Part shown: positions 30,891-39,381 of the stretch, one piece after another
Layout: each line of letters opens with the position of its first letter
Position numbering within the stretch: position 1 is the first letter of the stretch
From: Glaciecola sp.
GTDB lineage: Bacteria > Pseudomonadota > Gammaproteobacteria > Enterobacterales > Alteromonadaceae
Reading direction: 5' to 3'
NCBI GenBank assembly: GCA_018623155.1
Contig: JAAZVZ010000008.1
Span: 1 to 64,000 of the forward strand
DNA: 64,000 nucleotides
Made by a program: the position numbers and the translations under genes
The notes under the pieces: model-generated
Database searches by the model: none
The model's input: only the letters and a program-made list of their open reading frames with translations
Told to the model about the DNA's origin: nothing

Positions 30891-31998
30891 CCTAACTGAA
30901 CACAAACAAACCAATCGACGATTGCGCATAGCGCATATTGTGCAACATTTACAACCTGGCGGTATCGAAACAATGGTTGTCAATATGGCAAACTCAATGA
31001 AAGGAACTGTCGCGTCAAGAGTGATCAGTTTGCAAGGCCAGTCAGAGGAGTTATTACAAAATTGGAAGCGTTTATCGTCTTTACAAACACCATGGATGGG
31101 CTTTGCTAAAGCAAAAGGCGTAACACCATCACTCGTTTTACAACTAAAAAATTATCTGCAAGAAAACAAAATAGAGGTTGTACACACCCATCATATTGGC
31201 CCACTTTTGTACGGGGGGATTGCTGCGAGAATGGCTGGATGTCGAGTCGTACATACCGAGCATGATGCATGGCATTTGGAGAGCTTTCGCAGAAGAACAT
31301 TACAACAAGCTATCCTTAGGTTAGTGAACCCTACCGTGATCGCAGATGCAAAATATGTTGCCAGTGCATTTGAAAAAAATACCCGAGTAAGAGTCGCTAA
31401 AATCATCCCTAATGGGGTGGATATGTCGCAATTTCGCAGCGGTAACAAGGGCTATGCTCGCACTCATTTAGGTTTGCGTCAAAATGTATTTTGGGTAGGT
31501 TCTGCTGGGCGTCTAGAGCCAGTAAAAGACCATAAAACATTGTTAGATGCACTGGTCACAGCGCCATCAGACGTTCACCTTGTCATTGCAGGTAATGGTT
31601 CTCAAGCTGAACCATTAAAAGACTACGCACAAAGACTTGGTATATCCGAACGAGTGGTGTTTCTTGGGCATATTGAAGAGATGAAAACATTTTATCAAGC
31701 GATTGATTGTTTTTGTTTACCTTCATTGAAAGAAGGTTATCCCATAGCAACACTTGAAGCTCAGGCCTGTTCTGTACCATGTATTGTCACGGATACTGGT
31801 GGAAGTACAGAAGCCTTATGTCCTTTAACGGGTATCGCCGTTCCCGTGCAAAGACCTGATTTACTGAGTAATGCCATCTCGCAGTTATATCATCATCCGG
31901 CCAAATGCGATCCTCGTGAGCACGTCTTTGAACACAATCATTTTGCACATACAATAAGCAAATACTTGGGCGTTTATTCACAAGGAGCAAACGAGTGA
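30874..31998 (+). CDS. GT4 family glycosyltransferase (SypP-like position)
   Basis: 'IVQHLQPGGIETMVVNMANSM', 'PNGVDMSQFRSG', 'PSLKEGYPIATLEAQACSVPCIVTDTGGSTEAL'. Confidence 0.9.
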   Translation: MEATLSLTEHKQTNRRLRIAHIVQHLQPGGIETMVVNMANSMKGTVASRVISLQGQSEELLQNWKRLSSLQTPWMGFAKAKGVTPSLVLQLKNYLQENKIEVVHTHHIGPLLYGGIAARMAGCRVVHTEHDAWHLESFRRRTLQQAILRLVNPTVIADAKYVASAFEKNTRVRVAKIIPNGVDMSQFRSGNKGYARTHLGLRQNVFWVGSAGRLEPVKDHKTLLDALVTAPSDVHLVIAGNGSQAEPLKDYAQRLGISERVVFLGHIEEMKTFYQAIDCFCLPSLKEGYPIATLEAQACSVPCIVTDTGGSTEALCPLTGIAVPVQRPDLLSNAISQLYHHPAKCDPREHVFEHNHFAHTISKYLGVYSQGANE

Positions 31999-33155
31999 CT
32001 TCAGCTCTCCTTGTCATCCATGGCTTAGCCATAATATTGATTTTATATCACCATATTGTTTATCCCTTACTACTGAATTGGTTAACTAGGGGTAAACCTC
32101 AAGATCAAGGCATTACCATTGATATGCCTGAAAATAATTTACCTGAAATCACTATTCTCATTCCTGCGCATAATGAAGCTCAATGGATTGCAGAGAAGGT
32201 CTTGAATCTTGCGACTCTCGATTATCCCCAAGATAAATTAACTATATTGATATTGTGTGATGGGTGTACTGACAACACAGTCGACATTGCCAAACAATAT
32301 ACAACCTATCCTGAGTGTCAAGGGTTGAACTTACACATAATAGATTTTCCCGAAAACCGTGGTAAAGTCAGCGTAATCAATGAGGGGATGAAGTTTGTCA
32401 AAACGGAATTGGTCGCCATGTCTGATGTGTCAGCGCTGATCTCAATTGATGCTTTAAAACTTTCAGCACAAAAGTTTTTGGACCCAGAAGTCGGCGTTGT
32501 GAATTCGCATTACCAGTTATATAACGCCCAAGACGGCGAGCAATCCTATTGGTTGTATCAATCGAAAATCAAACAACAAGAGTCCTTACTAGCTTCCACT
32601 TTAGGGGCTCATGGCGCTTTCTACATTTTCCGCAGTAAGCTCTTCACTGAATTAGAGCACGATACAATCAACGATGACTTTATTTTACCCATGCGGATTG
32701 TTGAACAAGGCTACAAAGTCAAGCAACTCAAAGATGTGCACGCTTTAGAATTAGAGGCCAGTTGCAATACCATGGATCAACAACGACGAAAACGTATATC
32801 CGCTGGGAATATACAACAAGTAATGCGCTTAAAATCATTACTGCGTCCAAAATATAAGCAGGTTGCATTTTTATTTGCTTCTGGCAAAGCACTTAGGGTC
32901 GCTATTCCGTTTCTGATGATCGTGACCTACCTATCTAATGCAATGTTATTGAGCAAACACTCTATTTTCGTGTATGAGTTTATATTGCAAAATCTATTCT
33001 ATCTTCTTCTGTTAATAGAAATTCGCTATGGATTTGCAAGCCATAATCGATATATAAAAATGGTCTCTTATATGTTTAGGGGGCACTTGAGTGGCTTAGT
33101 TGGCGCTCTGGATTATCTCATTCATAGACATCGTAAACCTTGGAAGAAAGTTTAA
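31995..33155 (+). CDS. GT2 family membrane glycosyltransferase (SypQ-like position)
   Basis: 'ITILIPAHNEAQWIAEKVLNLATLDYP...ILCDGCTDNTVDIA', 'QQRRKRISAGNIQQVMRLK' QxxRW-type region, C-terminal TM helices. Confidence 0.88.
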   Translation: MTSALLVIHGLAIILILYHHIVYPLLLNWLTRGKPQDQGITIDMPENNLPEITILIPAHNEAQWIAEKVLNLATLDYPQDKLTILILCDGCTDNTVDIAKQYTTYPECQGLNLHIIDFPENRGKVSVINEGMKFVKTELVAMSDVSALISIDALKLSAQKFLDPEVGVVNSHYQLYNAQDGEQSYWLYQSKIKQQESLLASTLGAHGAFYIFRSKLFTELEHDTINDDFILPMRIVEQGYKVKQLKDVHALELEASCNTMDQQRRKRISAGNIQQVMRLKSLLRPKYKQVAFLFASGKALRVAIPFLMIVTYLSNAMLLSKHSIFVYEFILQNLFYLLLLIEIRYGFASHNRYIKMVSYMFRGHLSGLVGALDYLIHRHRKPWKKV

Positions 33156-34696
33156 GATAGTGGGTCTTGTGTTTCACCTAAGTCGATAAGGCACAAGACT
33201 AAATCATCTAATGGTCGCTCTTGTGTAAATTTATCAAATTGATACAACACTTCATCCATAGAAGCTTGCACATCTAAATGTATGGTCTTTTGCAATGTGC
33301 TTAGCATGAGTTCTTTAAGTGCTTTTCTAGACGAAGTATCAAATCCAGATTCAAAGAATCCATCCGTGAAAAGCGCGATTCTACCGCTTTTAGGGAGGGA
33401 AAAAGTCGCAACCTTATAAGCTGCATTGGGGATAACTCCCGGAATAATCCCGCTTTGTGCAATCGGTTTGCTTCCATCTGCTGTGATGAGAAGGCCTTCA
33501 GGATGTCCGGCACTTGCATATTTTAATTCTCGTCCCTGCCCCATTTGCAAAACGCAACAAGTCAAATTAATGCGTGACAGTAATTCGTCATTTAACGCCA
33601 TATTAGATAATGTAAGCAATAGTTCATCTGGATTGTCGAGTAAATAATTATTGTACAATAACCCTCTAATATACCCTGCATAAGCAAATGAGAAGAATTT
33701 AGCACTATCATCGTGCCCCATGATATCAACCAACACAATGGTATCGCCATGAGTACTTGGTTGATGTAATAAAAAATCGCCACCGCCTTTGCCTGTATTG
33801 CGATAACCAACTGCGATATTCCATGCTTTGAGGTGCTCAGGAATAGACGGAAGTAAAGACTCAGAAATTTTTTTATCAATCCGGTCTTGCAGTCTGCGAT
33901 GCATGTGTCGGGTTCGCTGAAGTACGCGCTTAACGGTGTTTAACAAAATGGTTTTGGGAACAGGTTTACACAATACATCGTCCACTCCCAAATGATAAGC
34001 TTGTTCAAGCATCTCAGGTTCATCACTTCCTGTGATAAAAATAAAAGGAATGACTTCTTTTCGGTTTTTTTGTAGATAAATATATAGATCGATACCAGTG
34101 ATTCTCGGCATATGTAGATCACACAGAATCAGACTAATTTCATGCTTTTCAATCAGTTGTGATGCTACCACCGGATTTTCACAGGTTATCACATCATACT
34201 CTTCACTGAGTTGATGTTCGAGGACCGCCAATTCATATTGACTGTCTTCGATAATCAGAATCTTGTTTTTATGTGCTTTTGATTGGTGTTCCCAAAAACA
34301 TGAAAGTGAATTCAGCCGGCTTTTTTCTAGAAACTGATACTTCACATCATCACATTCTTGCTTTATCAGATAGATCCCCCTTTGATTTTCAAGTAAAGGA
34401 AAGTCATCATCCAACTTTACTGCCTCAACGAGTAATGGATTAAAAGCAGGTGCATCATCCAAGATTTTGAGCCAAAATCCAGAATCATTTTTACCAAATT
34501 TTACTGTAATCGTAACGCCAAGTTCGTCATTGTGCTTATTAATATTATTAACCGCTTCACTCAACACAAGCAGCACTTTATTTTTGACACTCGATTCGGT
34601 GACAACATTAAATAATGCCTTTTGTAAGTGCCCTCGAAATTTTCGAGCACTTGAAATATGACTGTCTAAATTAATTTGAAATAATGTTTGATTCAT
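33152..34696 (-). CDS. SypE-like regulator: HATPase (RsbW-like) + REC + PP2C/SpoIIE phosphatase
   Basis: 'LLVLSEAVNNINKHN' N-box; 'KILIIEDSQYEL...LILCDLHMPRITG...LCKPVP' receiver; 'GGGDFLLHQ...VLVDIMGHDDSAKFF...LFTDGFFESG...DDLVLCLIDLG' PP2C-type. Confidence 0.88.
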   Translation of the reverse strand: MNQTLFQINLDSHISSARKFRGHLQKALFNVVTESSVKNKVLLVLSEAVNNINKHNDELGVTITVKFGKNDSGFWLKILDDAPAFNPLLVEAVKLDDDFPLLENQRGIYLIKQECDDVKYQFLEKSRLNSLSCFWEHQSKAHKNKILIIEDSQYELAVLEHQLSEEYDVITCENPVVASQLIEKHEISLILCDLHMPRITGIDLYIYLQKNRKEVIPFIFITGSDEPEMLEQAYHLGVDDVLCKPVPKTILLNTVKRVLQRTRHMHRRLQDRIDKKISESLLPSIPEHLKAWNIAVGYRNTGKGGGDFLLHQPSTHGDTIVLVDIMGHDDSAKFFSFAYAGYIRGLLYNNYLLDNPDELLLTLSNMALNDELLSRINLTCCVLQMGQGRELKYASAGHPEGLLITADGSKPIAQSGIIPGVIPNAAYKVATFSLPKSGRIALFTDGFFESGFDTSSRKALKELMLSTLQKTIHLDVQASMDEVLYQFDKFTQERPLDDLVLCLIDLGETQDPLS

Positions 34697-35398
34697 CTAC
34701 ACATCCATGCGCAATAATTTTGTTTCTCGTATCTCATTAATTAATGCAGACCTAAGCTTACTCATCCAATTTGGTAAACGAGTCATTTGTCGAATAAGCT
34801 CAGATTGTAAGGTCGGAGAATGCTTATCGTTGATGACTACACCGAGTATCGATGCGCCAACCTTATCGAGTTTATTGATACACTCTCGTACCATAACATC
34901 CGTTGTCACACCAGATAGTACCATCAAGATATTAGAATCCACTGCGGCTGCAATTCGTTGCGCTGGGATATTATGCTGATTGATTTGGCCGATCGGTGTG
35001 GTATCAAAAATAACAAAATCAAAATCATCAAGCCACTGCACTATCTGTTGTTCGAGTTTTCCAGGACATCTTAGCTGCAATAGTTTTGACTTGCTATTGG
35101 GTGCTTGTACACCTGTCATTACCAATTGATGCTGCTCATCTGTCAATAACATTGGTGGCATATCATGCTGCTGAAAATGAGGCAGACTGATGGAAGACGA
35201 AAAGAAGGGTTTATGGCTATTAAAATCCACCACTAATACGCTTTGCCCAGACAGTAGTATGCGCCTTGCAAGTGCAAGCACCATTGATGTGACGCCTTCA
35301 CCCGAAGTCGCTGATATCACTGCAATACTCCGTTTGTTTTCGGTTAACAACTTTGAATATACCGTGTCAATTTCGTTACTCAGAGTAATGTAAGACAT
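34697..35398 (-). CDS. CpsD/CapB/BY-kinase-like ATPase (SypD-like), degenerate Walker A
   Basis: 'ISATSGEGVTSMVLALARRILLSGQSVLVVDFNSHKPFF' aligns to SxxPGEGKST...lliDaDlRkP; start at ATG 35398 overlapping the upstream stop (TGATG). Confidence 0.75.
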   Translation of the reverse strand: MSYITLSNEIDTVYSKLLTENKRSIAVISATSGEGVTSMVLALARRILLSGQSVLVVDFNSHKPFFSSSISLPHFQQHDMPPMLLTDEQHQLVMTGVQAPNSKSKLLQLRCPGKLEQQIVQWLDDFDFVIFDTTPIGQINQHNIPAQRIAAAVDSNILMVLSGVTTDVMVRECINKLDKVGASILGVVINDKHSPTLQSELIRQMTRLPNWMSKLRSALINEIRETKLLRMDV

Positions 35399-37509
35399 CA
35401 GATCAATCCCAACAGTGCAGCAATCGATGCAAACTGGAATACATCTGACAACCCCTGACGCCATTTTTGAAACGCACTTGCGGAGCGATACGGTATATAC
35501 ACTGTATCACCAGCCCTAAGCAGGGGTAGTTTGGTGACATCTGCCGTTTTGCTAAAGGCTAACAAGTCAAAGCTTTGTGCTTGGTTCTTACAACATGAAA
35601 GGTTAACAATGGTAATTTTTTCAATATAAGCATCGCCTTTAGTACCAGCGGCTTGGGCGATCAAATCAATTAATGTCATATCGTCAGTAAAGCGATAGCG
35701 TCCTGGTTTATTTATCGCACCTAAAATACGCACTGTGCTGGTGCTTGTTTCATCTATCCATAAGCGATCTTTTTCAGGGATGTATATCGAATCACCCGTT
35801 TTCACATCAGGTAATATATTTTCATCCCCAGTTTCAAAATACAGAGCTAGATTGAGTTTACTCACCTTACTATATGGTAAGTCACGATGACTCACTCTAA
35901 TATTATGTAAATCGGCTTTATCAGTCGGTCCATCAGCCGCGGCCAATATATCCAAAAAATGCATATCATCATCAAATTTATATCTCCCTGGCGCGCCCAC
36001 TTGACCAAAGATATAAATCGATTTTTCGGATGCTTGACGTACCCATTGTGATTTATTGTCTGTTGGATCCACAGGTAGGTCATGTACCCGCACTGTTGCG
36101 CCCGCGTAAACTTTGGGTAATGCAGATTCAGGTTGCCCTGTTTTCATGAATTTATCTAAATTGAAAACCGTCAACAATGTACTGCCATCAGGTTGGGGTG
36201 AGAGTACTTCAATGGTCGACGTGTCAGCACGTGATGTAGGACCGCCAGTGTGAGCAATTAAATCGAGCAAAGACATTTCATTAGACCACTCGAACCGCCC
36301 GGGCTTAACCACTTCACCAATCACCCTTACGGCGCGATTTGGGGTTACTTTTAACCAAGATTTTTCATTTATGTCGGTCTTTTCTGGAATAAATATCGCG
36401 TCACCATTTTCAATTTCAGGTGGTAACATACTACTTCCGCCTTCTGTAAAGGCCGTCAAATCAAATGGAATCACCTCTCCATTAGCTTTTATCACGCGAA
36501 TTTGTCTCGATTCAGCATATCTTGTTGGACCGCCAGCATTAGCGAGTATGTCCATAAACGTTGCGTCCTCTTTACCTTCAAAAGCCCCTGGCTTTTTGAC
36601 TTCTCCCATAATGTAAACAACATTACCGCCTGTTTTTATTTCCTCTACTTGGATGGGAACAAAAATGGTGGTGCCTGGCTGAATATTGGGTAATAGAGAG
36701 TCATCTCCTGTTTCTAAATAGCGTTTCAAATTGAAGAGTTGAGGCTCACTGTCTGCAATTAAACGAATCTGTTCCACCCCTGCATACCGAGTAACTCCCC
36801 CAGCGCGCATCAATAAATCGATGATCCCCTTACCCGGTCTGAAAGAAAAACTTCCGGGACTTTTGACTTCGCCAAATACTTTAATGGCGGTATTGTCTCG
36901 AGCAGCATCCCCAGAATCGGGGATTTTTGCAGGGTCAAACTCCATCTCAACGTTACCAATAATGGGAGAGGCTGGGACAAATAGTTCATCCATAGCTTGT
37001 AACTTAGGCAGCTCTGATGCGTCGCCAGAATCTAAATAAGATTTGTAGTCAAAATAAATTTGGCCATCTTGTCTGCGAAGCTGTAGTTTGTTGATCTGTG
37101 CTCCGGAGCGAAGCCCTCCTGCATACTGCAGTGCCGTTTGTATCGATGCGCTCCGCGGAACAACGTATTCACCGGGTTCTTTAACATAACCGCTGACGAA
37201 AATAAGCATCTGTTTTTTGGCAACAAATGCATCTAAACCAGTCAAGTCAAGATAGACGTTCGCCAAGAATTCTGTAAGAAACATTGGCAGTTCATCTTCA
37301 TAGACACCTACCACCCTCACTCGTCCGATCTCTGGAAGATGAATATCACCATCTCTATTAACCGTAAAAGGGACTGAAAACGCTTCTTCTCCAGGAATAG
37401 ATATGGTTAGCTCGTCCCCTGGCTGAATGGAGTAATCCTCTGCAAACGATGGCAACCCAAAAAGGGCAATAAAAACCAATGCCACACAACGAAATATCTG
37501 CATTATCAT
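35398..37509 (-). CDS. polysaccharide export protein (Wza/SypC-like) with about six SLBB repeats
   Basis: Poly_export N-terminus 'YSIQPGDELTISIPGEEAFSVPFTVNRDGDIHLPEIGRVRV'; repeated 'GxVxxPGxxxF...LLDLIxxAGG' units. Confidence 0.9.
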   Translation of the reverse strand: MIMQIFRCVALVFIALFGLPSFAEDYSIQPGDELTISIPGEEAFSVPFTVNRDGDIHLPEIGRVRVVGVYEDELPMFLTEFLANVYLDLTGLDAFVAKKQMLIFVSGYVKEPGEYVVPRSASIQTALQYAGGLRSGAQINKLQLRRQDGQIYFDYKSYLDSGDASELPKLQAMDELFVPASPIIGNVEMEFDPAKIPDSGDAARDNTAIKVFGEVKSPGSFSFRPGKGIIDLLMRAGGVTRYAGVEQIRLIADSEPQLFNLKRYLETGDDSLLPNIQPGTTIFVPIQVEEIKTGGNVVYIMGEVKKPGAFEGKEDATFMDILANAGGPTRYAESRQIRVIKANGEVIPFDLTAFTEGGSSMLPPEIENGDAIFIPEKTDINEKSWLKVTPNRAVRVIGEVVKPGRFEWSNEMSLLDLIAHTGGPTSRADTSTIEVLSPQPDGSTLLTVFNLDKFMKTGQPESALPKVYAGATVRVHDLPVDPTDNKSQWVRQASEKSIYIFGQVGAPGRYKFDDDMHFLDILAAADGPTDKADLHNIRVSHRDLPYSKVSKLNLALYFETGDENILPDVKTGDSIYIPEKDRLWIDETSTSTVRILGAINKPGRYRFTDDMTLIDLIAQAAGTKGDAYIEKITIVNLSCCKNQAQSFDLLAFSKTADVTKLPLLRAGDTVYIPYRSASAFQKWRQGLSDVFQFASIAALLGLI

Positions 37510-38345
37510 TCCTCGTAGACTTCGGCCATTACTCTTCGATTGGTAAGATCTATATGCTCTCCATCACCATCAAATAATGGTTGCGATTCACCTGCACTGT
37601 CCATAGATAAACGTTCATTTGCGACACCAAATGCTTCCAAATATCGTCCGACTTGTTCTGCCCGAGCTAAACCTAGAGATTGATTATCAGCTATTGAACC
37701 ATACTTATCCGTATGACCAATCAGATTTACACGTAAAGAAGGGTATTGTTTTAATACCTGAGCAGCCTGAGCTAGACGCGCTACATATTTTAGATTAACG
37801 ATGGCAGAATCAGTCGCAAATTGATTGTCCGCATTGATTAATTCAAGGATGTGACTAATTGCCGAAGATATACTCATCTCTTTTGCTTCACTCACATTGT
37901 CTTGTTCTGAAGCAAACTCTAAAGAGGTAATAGAGTCGCTATCTATCTGTGTTGAAGGTGGCTGGCAAGTTTGTTTTTCGAGAACATAATCGAGCTGTCT
38001 TTCCAAGCGGTATAAGAGGTGTCTCAACACAATCACATCATTAGTAGCATCGAAGTGCATCTGGGCAAAGATTTCTCGTGCCACTCTTTTTTCAAGTAAT
38101 TGTGCTTGTTTAACAGTGGCTGGAAAGCACCATTCTGCCCCTTCTAATATGAGTACAGCAAGTTGTTGTCGCAACAACTCAAATTCGAACTTGAGTCCAT
38201 GTTCTGGACCCATTGGCTCATCGGTGTAAAAAGGATCAATTAAGTCAATGTGATGTTCTGCAAAACCGCCCTTCCCATAATCAGGAAAGCTTGTACAGCC
38301 TTGCAGAAGAACAATTGATAGGCATACAGCTGCAACTTCTCTCAA
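37506..38345 (-). CDS. OmpA-family lipoprotein (SypB-like)
   Basis: lipobox 'SIVLLQGCTS'; 'LRVNLIGHTDKYGSIADNQSLGLARAEQVGRYLEAFGV...NRRVMAEVYEE' OmpA C-terminal domain. Confidence 0.88.
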   Translation of the reverse strand: MREVAAVCLSIVLLQGCTSFPDYGKGGFAEHHIDLIDPFYTDEPMGPEHGLKFEFELLRQQLAVLILEGAEWCFPATVKQAQLLEKRVAREIFAQMHFDATNDVIVLRHLLYRLERQLDYVLEKQTCQPPSTQIDSDSITSLEFASEQDNVSEAKEMSISSAISHILELINADNQFATDSAIVNLKYVARLAQAAQVLKQYPSLRVNLIGHTDKYGSIADNQSLGLARAEQVGRYLEAFGVANERLSMDSAGESQPLFDGDGEHIDLTNRRVMAEVYEE

Positions 38346-38349
38346 TGGA

Positions 38350-38691
38350 CTAACTCGCTACCATCTCTGTTGGATCGCCTTCGTATAATTCAACGGTAAT
38401 GACCGTATCAATTCTTAAAAGCTTTATGAGTTCCAATGGTTGACTGTGTACATTTGACAAAACCACTTCAATAGAATGTTCTCTCATTTTTTTAAACAAG
38501 AAAACAATCACACCAATACCGGATGAATCAATGAAAGAGACATTTTTCATATCAATGGTAATGGTGGTAAAGTCTTGCTGGGCAGCGAGCTGAACAAATT
38601 CATTTCGAATTTGTTCTGTGCTTTCGGCATCAAGTTCACCTGATAGAGTAAACTGTAATTCTGTTCCTATATGTTCTTTTACGAAGTCCAT
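38350..38691 (-). CDS. STAS-domain anti-sigma-factor antagonist-like protein (SypA-like)
   Basis: 'ITIDMKNVSFIDSSGIGVIVFLFKKM' with DSSG phospho-acceptor motif (S56/S57). Confidence 0.92.
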   Translation of the reverse strand: MDFVKEHIGTELQFTLSGELDAESTEQIRNEFVQLAAQQDFTTITIDMKNVSFIDSSGIGVIVFLFKKMREHSIEVVLSNVHSQPLELIKLLRIDTVITVELYEGDPTEMVAS

Positions 38692-38774
38692 GTTTTCTCC
38701 AAAGAAATATTACTGTATTTTTATCGACCTCCCCAAATAAAACTTAAGAACCGTAAGCTTGAATATTCAATTAT

Positions 38775-39380
38775 TTATTGCGTCAATGCTTTGGCAATGC
38801 GCGCTTTTTGCGAATCGTTTAATTTACCAGCTTGGATCAATTCTACAATGGCATCTGCCAAATCAAACTCCACTTCAGCGGTCTGGTATCGCGAGGTCTC
38901 AACTGACACCTCTTCACCTTCTTTGTCAATCTCGACGACGATCATTTTATGTTGTTTATTGACTTCAATCTCTTGTTCTTTGCCATTTTCATCAATAAAC
39001 ATGAACTCGACTTCTTTTTCGATGATCCCTTGTCCATCTGTGAGCATCTCTTTATCGGTCGGATAAGACACTTTGGTTAGTACTGCCACTAAGCGATCTA
39101 ATTCAGTATTCGGGAGAACAGCAAATGCGCGACGAATGACTTCTTCAGTTAATTCAGTCCCTGGTGCTAATTTGACACGCAGTTCCTTATCCCCACTCAT
39201 GTATTTGATCTCTGTCCCTTCAGCTTCCGGTATCCTATGAGGTGCAAACTTTGCATCGCCTGTCGTATGCCATTTTTTTACCGTGACCTCTTTTTCAACT
39301 TTTTTCATATGGTCATGCGCAAAGGTAGGCACAGACACCAAAGGCAACATAATAAAACTCATTAAAATTAGTTTATTCAT
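38775..39380 (-). CDS. conserved-looking secreted protein of unknown function
   Basis: signal peptide 'MNKLILMSFIMLPLVSVPTFAHDH'; 201 aa, charged, no recognised family. Confidence 0.6.
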   Translation of the reverse strand: MNKLILMSFIMLPLVSVPTFAHDHMKKVEKEVTVKKWHTTGDAKFAPHRIPEAEGTEIKYMSGDKELRVKLAPGTELTEEVIRRAFAVLPNTELDRLVAVLTKVSYPTDKEMLTDGQGIIEKEVEFMFIDENGKEQEIEVNKQHKMIVVEIDKEGEEVSVETSRYQTAEVEFDLADAIVELIQAGKLNDSQKARIAKALTQ

Positions 39381-39381
39381 T

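Noticed and set aside
38671-39066. ORF 38671-39066 + (131 aa)
   Set aside because: Antisense to the secreted protein gene 38775-39380; Ser-rich low-complexity translation typical of an antisense artefact.
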